From: UBA5603 sp964501315
GTDB taxonomy: Bacteria > Bacillota_I > Bacilli_A > Izemoplasmatales > Hujiaoplasmataceae
Length of the DNA: 8,363 bases
Assembly (NCBI GenBank): GCA_964501315.1
Contig: CAZCSO010000041.1
Location: forward strand, 1-8,363
Direction of reading: 5' to 3'
Shown here one piece after another: positions 1 through 7,800 of this stretch. The notes below the pieces were generated by a model, which did not search any database, was not told the origin of the DNA, and saw nothing but the letters and a program-made list of their open reading frames with translations. The translations under genes and the position numbers were made by a program. Position 1 is the first letter of the stretch. The number at the start of each line of letters is the position of its first letter.

Positions 1-51
1 GTTATCGCGATCGTGATCGCAATGGCATACCCCAAACGCAAAACCGCGTAA
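1..51 (+). CDS. C-terminal end of an upstream membrane protein (partial)
   Basis: Read from base 1, the frame gives 16 codons and a TAA stop at 49-51. The peptide is VIAIVIAMAYPKRKTA: a hydrophobic stretch followed by a short basic tail (K12, R13, K14). This is what the end of a last transmembrane helix with a cytoplasmic positively charged tail looks like. The gene starts outside the window, so its family cannot be named. A rho-independent terminator begins 19 bases after the stop, which supports this frame and suggests a transcription unit separate from the TPS operon. The main doubt is that another forward frame is also open here and encodes a charged peptide. That frame would have to read through the terminator, so I prefer this one. 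Confidence 0.5.
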   Translation, partial: VIAIVIAMAYPKRKTA

Positions 52-70
52 TTCTTTTCCTTTTTTCCTT

Positions 71-97
71 ATCGCCGCTTTGTATGGCGGCGATTTT
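71..97 (+). terminator. Rho-independent terminator of the upstream gene
   Basis: A perfect 8-bp GC-rich stem, ATCGCCGC (71-78) with GCGGCGAT (87-94), encloses an 8-base loop (TTTGTATG). It runs into a short T run (94-97) followed by CTCC. It lies 19 bases past the stop at 49-51. The T tract is short, so termination may be incomplete. There is no T run on the complementary side, so it should work mainly on the + strand. It separates the upstream unit from the TPS operon. Confidence 0.7.
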
Positions 98-149
98 CTC
101 CATTAAAATTTTTCCAAAGTCTAAAAATTGTTCACATAGCAGCCTCGAC

Positions 150-177
150 AAATATTTTTAATTGTTTTAAAATATTT
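150..177. repeat. 9-bp AT-only inverted repeat upstream of tpsB
   Basis: AAATATTTT (150-158) is exactly complementary to AAAATATTT (169-177), with a 10-base spacer. The right arm ends on the first base of the TATAAT box (177-182). It could be a regulator-binding site or simply intrinsic curvature of the AT-rich DNA: 181-240 is only 15% G+C by direct count, so chance occurrence is a real possibility. A second small pattern follows directly: palindromic TAATTA at 179-184 and again at 190-195, 11 bases apart and so roughly on the same helix face. Confidence 0.35.
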
Positions 178-182
178 ATAAT
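177..182 (+). promoter_or_regulatory. Candidate -10 box of the TPS operon promoter
   Basis: TATAAT (177-182) matches the sigma-70 -10 consensus exactly and lies 58 bases before the tpsB start codon, giving a leader of about 50 bases. No good TTGACA-like -35 box lies 16-18 bases upstream; that space holds T-rich DNA (155-159 and 162-168). A -10 with T-rich upstream DNA in place of a -35 is the known layout of housekeeping promoters in Campylobacter and Helicobacter. The surrounding DNA is so AT-rich that near-matches are common, so the call rests on the exact match and the position. Confidence 0.45.
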
Positions 183-229
183 TAATGAATAATTAAATAA
201 AAAGTGTTTACTATTTGTTAATTTTAAAC

Positions 230-244
230 ATGAGAAAACATTGA
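230..244 (+). other. Mini-ORF (MRKH-stop) overlapping the tpsB start
   Basis: ATG at 230 opens a four-codon frame (M-R-K-H) whose TGA stop (242-244) overlaps the proposed TTG start of tpsB (241-243). No Shine-Dalgarno sequence precedes the ATG. It may be chance. It may be a leader peptide that couples translation into tpsB. It may also mark a one-base discrepancy: adding one T would fuse M-R-K-H to the tpsB frame and give a more basic signal-peptide start. Confidence 0.3.
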
Positions 245-1860
245 TTAATAAAATATTGTCATTTTTTTTGATATTTATGTTTGGCGTTTTGACCGGACAT
301 GCAGCCACTGATACGATGGTTCCGTTTTTGAAAGAGGAACAGCGCAAACTCTATCAGAAGCTTGAAAATGTAGATACCGCTATACCTTCGTCAGAAGGTA
401 TTGTCCCCGAAGTCAATGTATCCGAAGAAAAAAACGATACGGTATGTTTCATAACACGTACCATCAACGTGAAGAATGCTACATTGATTCGAAAAGAAGA
501 GTTTGAAGCAATCACAAAAGAGTATATCGGCCGATGTAACGGTATTCGTGCGCTCAATTCATTAGCCGATGCGTTTACAAAACTTTACATAGATAAAGGA
601 TATGTCACCTCACGAGTCTATCTTCCTACGCAGAATATCGCAGAAGGTAAGATTGAAATGAATGCGGTTGAAGGGAAGGTAGGCCGAATCCTTTCCGACA
701 GCAAAAGAACGAGCGGAGCATTTATTGGTCTGGCAGATGCAGTGTTGCATCTCGGAGATCTTGAAAGTGCATTGGAACAGGTGAATCGGTTGCGATCCGG
801 CGAGACACGGATGCGCTTGGTGCCTGGTGAGAGAGTCGGAAGCAGCGATATCGTTTTGAATACCCGTGAAACCGCTCCTTTATTCGGCTCATTGGGACTA
901 AATAATTTTGGTTCGGAAGAAACGGGAAAATATCAAATTTCGGGCGGGGTAGTATGGGAAAATTTTTTCGGTTTCAGCGATATTCTTGAAATTGCGCTTA
1001 ATACGACTGATAAACAACAAACCGGACGCAAAACTTTTGGAAATTCATACACCTATGGTATCCCTTTAGGAAAATGGCTTTGGGAAGCGGGATTATCCCG
1101 TTTTACCTATTCCCAGACGATCAGGGGCTTGAATGATTCATATATCTCTCATGGAGAAAGTGAAGTTTATTCTCTCGACACAACTTATAAACTTTTTCAT
1201 ACCCGTACCAAGAATGTTGAGCTGTCCGGATCTCTGGCCCAAAAGAAGACACTCAGTATGATCGAAGGGGCGGTGATCGATTCGTCAACTTACAATTTAA
1301 CAGTCGGTAAAATCGGTGGAAAATTCGTTTATCGCAATCCGTCTTTGGAATCGTATCTCCTGTTGGATTATTACCACGGCTTGAATCCGTTTCATCCGAC
1401 AACCGACGGTGCGCTTAAACATGATTTCTCAAAATGGACGCTGGCTGTTGGGAGTACCAAATATTTTTCTTATTCCCTTCCCGTGACATATCGATTTTCT
1501 GCCTTTGCCCAGTATAGCAATGATCTGCTTTATAGCGTTGAGCAGATAAGTATCGGGGGAGCGTACAGCGTTCGGGGATTTCAGAATCGCAACATCAGCG
1601 GTAACAGCGGATGGTATGCCCGTAATGATTTTGCATTTCAACTTTCAAAATATATCGCTCCTTATTGCGCGTACGATCTCGGTCGGATACGTTCAGGTGA
1701 AGATACTTCAGGCGGGATGCTTACAAGCGCTACCTTGGGGCTTCGTGGACAGTATCGTTCTTTGAATATCGATCTTTATCATGCGATTCCTCTTACCGCC
1801 CCGGATGCAACATTTGACGTAGAACCGTTTATCGGGATAAGCGCTTCGGTCAATTTTTAG
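241..1860 (+). CDS. TpsB outer-membrane transporter (FhaC/ShlB/HxuB family)
   Basis: Outer-membrane pore that recognises the TPS domain of its TpsA partner in the periplasm and threads it to the cell surface. Residues 1-21 form a signal peptide (K4, hydrophobic core, cleavage near GHA|A). Residues 28-45 resemble the H1 plug helix of FhaC. POTRA1 spans about 67-147 and has the family's Cys69/Cys99 pair (CFI ... GRC) and the GYVTSRVYLP strand (120-129). POTRA2 spans about 148-208. The 16-strand barrel starts near 215 with GLNNFGSEETGKYQ (219-232). It includes the L6-loop VRGF motif (444-447) and ends in Phe539, as expected for a Bam substrate. The length of 539 is normal for the family. The start is TTG: no ATG or GTG occurs in frame between the stop at 190-192 and base 241, and later starts would lose the positive n-region. 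Only a weak GAGA (232-235) serves as ribosome binding site. tpsA follows after 8 bp. Confidence 0.93.
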   Translation: MINKILSFFLIFMFGVLTGHAATDTMVPFLKEEQRKLYQKLENVDTAIPSSEGIVPEVNVSEEKNDTVCFITRTINVKNATLIRKEEFEAITKEYIGRCNGIRALNSLADAFTKLYIDKGYVTSRVYLPTQNIAEGKIEMNAVEGKVGRILSDSKRTSGAFIGLADAVLHLGDLESALEQVNRLRSGETRMRLVPGERVGSSDIVLNTRETAPLFGSLGLNNFGSEETGKYQISGGVVWENFFGFSDILEIALNTTDKQQTGRKTFGNSYTYGIPLGKWLWEAGLSRFTYSQTIRGLNDSYISHGESEVYSLDTTYKLFHTRTKNVELSGSLAQKKTLSMIEGAVIDSSTYNLTVGKIGGKFVYRNPSLESYLLLDYYHGLNPFHPTTDGALKHDFSKWTLAVGSTKYFSYSLPVTYRFSAFAQYSNDLLYSVEQISIGGAYSVRGFQNRNISGNSGWYARNDFAFQLSKYIAPYCAYDLGRIRSGEDTSGGMLTSATLGLRGQYRSLNIDLYHAIPLTAPDATFDVEPFIGISASVNF

Positions 1861-1868
1861 GAGACACT

Positions 1869-4800
1869 ATGTTTACTCACCTCTATCGCCAATCGATTTC
1901 ATACGCACTTGCTTCGGTCCTGCTGGGGAATACCTTGTTCGCTGAAGCTATTGTTGTGGATGAAGCGGCCCCGCTTTTCAATCAGCCGCAGATGGATGTG
2001 ACCGCAAACGGAATTCCTCTTGTCAATATCGTCACACCAGGCGTAAATGGTTTGTCACATAACAAATTCAGTGCGTTTAGTATCGAACAAAAAGGAGTCA
2101 TTCTTAATAATGCAACCAATGCCGTCCAGACACAACTTGGCGGATGGGTTCAAGGCAACGCCAATCTGGGAACGACTCCCGCACGAGTAATCCTTAATGA
2201 GGTGACGGGGACAAATCGCTCATTATTGCAAGGTTATGCAGAAGTGGCAGGACATCGTGCCGATTTAATCATTGCCAATCCTAACGGCATCACGGTAAAC
2301 GGAGGCGGATTTATCAATACCGCGCGTGCAACACTTACGACAGGTATGCCTCAGATCAGCGGCAATACGTTGTCGGGATTTTATGTACGGCACGGAGATA
2401 TTTCCATCGAAGGGGATGGTCTGAACGCATCTAATATCGATCGCGTCGATCTGTATACTAAGGCATTGCGCCTTAACGCTGAAATCCATGCGAAAAAACT
2501 GGATGTGGTGACTGGGCAAAATAGTATTGCTCTTGATGGTACCGTTGTAGCTGATGAGGTGGTAGGAAATGCCGAATTTTCAATCGATTCGGGTGCTTTG
2601 GGGGGAATTTATGGTGAAATGATCCGTTTGGTAGGTACGGACAAAGGAGTCGGTATCAATCTGCCCCCGATTGCATACGCAGGAGATTCATTGGAATTGA
2701 CTGCGGATGGAGAAATTGTAATTGCTACGGCAATCGCGGAACATTCGCTCCGCTCCCAATCCAGTGAACTCATTGTCAATAAAAAAATGTATGCGGGTAA
2801 TATTGATGTCGAAGTGTCGGATGCTATGCGCAATAAAGGTGCCATAATCGCGGATACGCTAAATATTTCGGGTGGAGATATTGTCAATGATGGGGGAATA
2901 ATAGGGACTGACACGTTTTTGGCGCATACACGGCAAATGACCAATAATGGAGTACTTTACAGTGCAAAGAAAATCGATATTGCGGCGTCTGACCTCTTAC
3001 TGAATGCCGAAGGTGCTTATATCGTTTCAGGAGGTGATATTATAATCCACGATTCGGGAACGGTGCGTAACGAAGCCGCAACGATAGATGCGCAACAGGA
3101 TCTCAGCATAGATGCTTTATCGCTCGAAAATTTTTCGACAAACGTTCCGGACAAATCGAGCGTTACATCCTCGATCAGTATTACCGATTATTTTGCACCC
3201 GAATTTCGTGACCATCGTACAACGACGACTACGATCGAAGCGATTGACAAAACAGGATTTTCACCTGCTTATATCATGAGCGGCAACGATATGATGATTG
3301 ATGCGGCGATACATAACCGATATTCGATGATTTCGGCCAATAGAGATTTGTACTTGTCAGGTTCGTTGAACAACGAAGCGGCAGTTAATGCCCATGAAAT
3401 CATTGATATTTCCCATTATGTCGAACACTGGGAAAAACATGGAAAATGGGGAAAACATGCATGGTACCATAATTATAGTTATTATGAACACTCCGATACG
3501 ATTCTGGATCATGTATATTCGACAATATGGGCCGGCAGAAATCTTCATGGTAATTTGATCGGCATTAATAATGCCGATGTCGTTGCAGGAATCGCGCCGA
3601 TCAATATATCATCCAATGAGATTCCCGAATCATCGCATTTTACCGATCTCATCGCTGATGGAAGTTATACCCTTCCCGAAGGAGACTATGGGCGATTTGT
3701 TGCCGTATCGAATCCATCTCTTCCATATCTGATTGAATCCAATCCGCTGTATACGGATTTCAATACGTTTATCAGCTCCGATTACATCATGGATAGGTTG
3801 CATCTCGATAGTGCCGCCAATACCAAACGCCTAGGCGATGCAGCGTATGAAACACAGTTGGTGCGTGATGCGGTGTTTCGCCTGAGTGGAGAACGCTATC
3901 TGGCCGGATTCGGCAATGATACAGCACAATACCGGGGATTGATGGACAATGCTCTCTTGGCACAAGGTGACTTGAATCTGGAATTTGGGGTAACTCTCAG
4001 TAGTGAGCAGGTGAGGGCGCTTAACCGTGACATCGTGTGGATGGAGGAGCGAGAAGTTTCAGGTCAACGTGTATTGGTTCCGGTGGTCTATCTGGCATCA
4101 CTAAAAAACCAAGAGCTGACACAAGGCGGCAAGATCATTGCCGGAGGGGATGTCGCATTGGCACTTGATGGAGCACTTAGCAACGCCGGAGAGGTCAGAG
4201 CGGGTGGAGTTCTCCTTGCACAAGCCGATCGTATTTCCAACACAGGCGGAACGATCAAAAGCGCTAGTGATATGCTCCTGCGCACGACTAATGATATTAC
4301 CAACACGAGCGGAACGATCAGAGGTAATAACGTTGCGCTCATCAGTGACAACGGTAATATCGTTTCACAGAGTGCTACCAAGAGTATCGATTTGAATGAA
4401 TATGCCGGAACAACCGGAAAGCTTTCAGCGGTAGGGGAACGCGCAGAGATTTGGGCAAAGGGCAACCTTATCGCCGGAGCGGCTAAAGATATCACCCTCA
4501 CGGGAGCCGAAACGTCCGCAGGGGGGAATATCGCTCTGAGCGGTGAAAACGTCACCCTAAGCGCCCTGGAACAAAACTCCCTCTACAAAACAACATGGGC
4601 ACAAGGTTCCAGCGAGATAGAAAAAATCAAACAACATACGAGTATTTTAACTGCAGGAGGAGACACCAATATCGATGCAGCTAACGATATCACGGTGAAT
4701 TCTTCTAATATAGCAGGTAAAGAGATTGCTTTGAACGCGGGAGGAAATATTGCCGTCACTGCTTCGAACGATCGTGAATTTACGGATGTCCGGACCAGCT

Positions 4801-7800
4801 ATAAAGGGACATTTGCTTCCGGTTCTTCCCGTGATACAACCCTCAAAGAGTCGGTCGTCTCTTCGGCGATCAACGGGAATAATATTGCTATTACCAGCGG
4901 CAAAGACACCACGTTGCAAGCCGCAAACCTAAAAGCAGCTCAGAATATTCAAGTGGATGCGGCAGGGGACATCAACGTCCTCGCCAAGGCTTACCGTGAA
5001 GCAGAACTTCATCAAGAGTCCAAAAGCAGCTTCGGCGGTCTGGTCAGTTCCGCATCGCTGGACAGCACCGATGCAGTAAAGCTTCATGAAGCGACGCTAA
5101 AAACCGAGGCCAAAAACATCATCATGAATTCGGGAAAAGATCTTACTATCGTGGCATCGAATGTGAGTGCGGGAGACGCAATCGGACTGGCAGCAATTCA
5201 AAACGTCAATGTATTATCCGATGAGGAGCAAAAGACTAAACAATACTACAGTAAGAAATCAGGACTTGGTTTAGGTTTGAATGACGGCATGCTGACGGTT
5301 TCAGAAGAGAAACAAACACAAGATGCCAAAGCCGATATCACGCAAAAAAGTGCAATATTGAGCGCGAATACGGTAGTAGTTGAAGCGGGACAGGATGTGA
5401 CATCCATCGGATCAAATATTGTTGCTTCAACCATTGACGTGAACGCACAAAGAGATGTAAATATCCTTTCAGCTACAGAATCCGCCAGCCATCAGCATAA
5501 AGAATCTATAGTAAAAGCAGGTATCGGTGTAACGCTAAATATGAACGAAGCCTCTATTTTTGCCGGAGTCATCACCAAATCCGACAAACTGGGAGAGGGA
5601 CAAACGCAAGAGGTAAGTACACAACTTCTCGGTGATAATATCATAGTGCATTCAGGCAATAATACCAATGTTCTTGCATCAAATGTTTTTGCCAACAATG
5701 ATGTCTCCATCCATGCTGATAAAAATATCAATATTCTCTCGGAGGATGCAACCGCCTATAAAAATCAGGTTCACGAAGAACTAAAAGCGGGGATCAAAGT
5801 CGGGGTAGAACAACATGTTACCAATGCCGCAAAACAACTCTCATCAAATGCGCAGTCGCTGTCTAAATCGGACAACGCGGTCAATGCCGCTTCGATGGTG
5901 CTGAGAAGTATCGATTTGGTTAGTAATACACTGTCACATTCCATCAGCGTGGGATTTGATGCGATTGCCGAGATGTCCAAAAGCGAAACATCCGCTCAAA
6001 GTACCTCCGCACAAAGCTCTACCATTGCTGCTGGGCATGATGTAACGTTAGATGCCGGGAAAGAGGTCACCGTTGCAGGTAGTGACGTCATCGCGGGGAA
6101 TAAAATCTCGATGAACGCAGAATCGATTACCCTGAAATCTTCGGCACAAAATACCTCTTTCTCATTATCGGATAAATCGGGATCGTTCAAAGTAACCTTG
6201 TTCGGAACACGTGAAGGTCAAGTGGATGCATCATATGCACAGGCTAAAAACCAATCCAACGATACGACCCAAAGAGATGCTTATGTAAGTGGTAACGATG
6301 TCATCATCAACACCTCAGGAGATACGACGCTTAAAGGTGCTCATGTATCCGGTAATACCGTTACGGCAAATGTCGGCGGAAACCTTAATCTCATTAGTAT
6401 CCAAGACACCGGAAGCTCCAAAGGCGACAGCAATAGCATTGCCATCAGTACCGGAGGAAGTGTCAATGTAGGTGCAGGGAAATCGAGCCGTTCCAAAGCA
6501 TGGGTAGAAGAGCAAACAGGTATCATCGCAACCAAACAAGCCGATATAACCGTAGCCGGCAATACCGATCTAAAAGGAGCGATCATCGCCACCATCGATA
6601 GAAACGGAAATGACGTAAACAGCGTTCATCTCACGACGGGAACCCTCAGCGCAAGGGACATCGCCGATTACGACAAATCAACCTCGATGAGTATCGGTCT
6701 GGGAAATATTACCGCCGCACAATTCCAAACGAACAGTAAAGACACTACCGGAGGAACCCTCGAAGCGGGATACGGTTACAGCGATAAAGAGCAAATCAAC
6801 CGTGCGACGATCGGAGGTGGGACAATTGCCCTGACTAGCCAAGAATCAGTATCGGGCACGCTCAACCGCGACATCGCCAAAGCCCAAGAGATCACCGAAG
6901 ACGAGAGTAAAAACTACGATATATATGCGAGTGAAAACTCTATCAACTCGGTGCTGAACCCTACCCAAACTGCCGAGAAATGGAAACAAGCGGCAAAAGA
7001 CATCGGACTAAGCGTACGTAAAGAGATCACGGAAAATCTGCCGGGGTCGAATGATAACGGATTAGCAGGAGTAGTGGGCGGAGGGCTGGATGCTATCAGT
7101 GGTTTAGGAATCCTCCCATCGCAAAGAAACGGCGGAGGGTATGTGACGCAGATCGCCATACAGCTCTTCGGAGATAATAGATCAATATTGCAAAGTAAGG
7201 ATGAAGCAAAATTTATAGCTTTAGGACTTAGTAAAGAAAATAAAGATTACAGCGAGATAAAAAATTCAGATGGAACTATTAGCTACGTTACAAATCCAAA
7301 TAAAACCGTACGACTTACGAAAAATGCTGAAAAAGATGGAAACTTTGATGACATGAAACTCTATATCGATGAAACCAAAGCAATTGCACTTGGACTGGAT
7401 AAGCTTTTTACAAATGGTATCATGAACAGCGTGGCTGAAGCATTGCAAAATCAACGCGAGCAACAAGGAAATCCGAGCATAGCATTACTAAACTATAACC
7501 AGACCCATGGTATTGTCGGAGATTTGATCGAAGTAGGACAAGATAAGCTTGCAGTTACAACCAATATGACTCAACTGGCTACGGGGGGAGCACGACAAAG
7601 TGGAGAGATCAAAACACAATTGACTAAACTTACAAACGGAAACCTCAACTCGGCCGCGCATTCCGCAGGAACGGTGCAGGATTATCTGGGCACGAAACTA
7701 AACCAGGACGAAATCGGTTCAATCGTACAAAACAATCCAAATGCGAAATTCACGACCCAATATGACGGTTCTCCGGTAAGCTCTGATGCGGCAGGGGAGT

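Noticed and set aside
3..158. Alternative open frame at the left edge beginning with charged codons (RDRDRNGIPQTQNR)
   Set aside because: It would continue through the terminator hairpin at 71-97 into AT-rich intergenic DNA and encode an unnatural hydrophobic tail. The frame ending at 49-51 fits the terminator better, although the choice is not certain.
2609..2944. 111-residue reverse-strand open frame
   Set aside because: Antisense shadow of the tpsA TPS/repeat region; low-complexity composition and no domain.
4088..4555. 155-residue reverse-strand open frame
   Set aside because: It lies opposite the tpsA repeat region and has the Ser/Pro/Leu-rich composition of an antisense shadow, with no recognisable domain.
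4638..6788. Repetitive DNA considered as a CRISPR array or tandem satellite
   Set aside because: The repeats are diverged protein-level beta-helix units in an unbroken reading frame, without identical direct repeats or unique spacers.
6861..7160. Possible VENN-type CdiA toxin junction
   Set aside because: No VENN or close variant is seen. ITENLPGSNDN and ASENSINS only resemble it by chance. The locus is CDI-like at most in layout.
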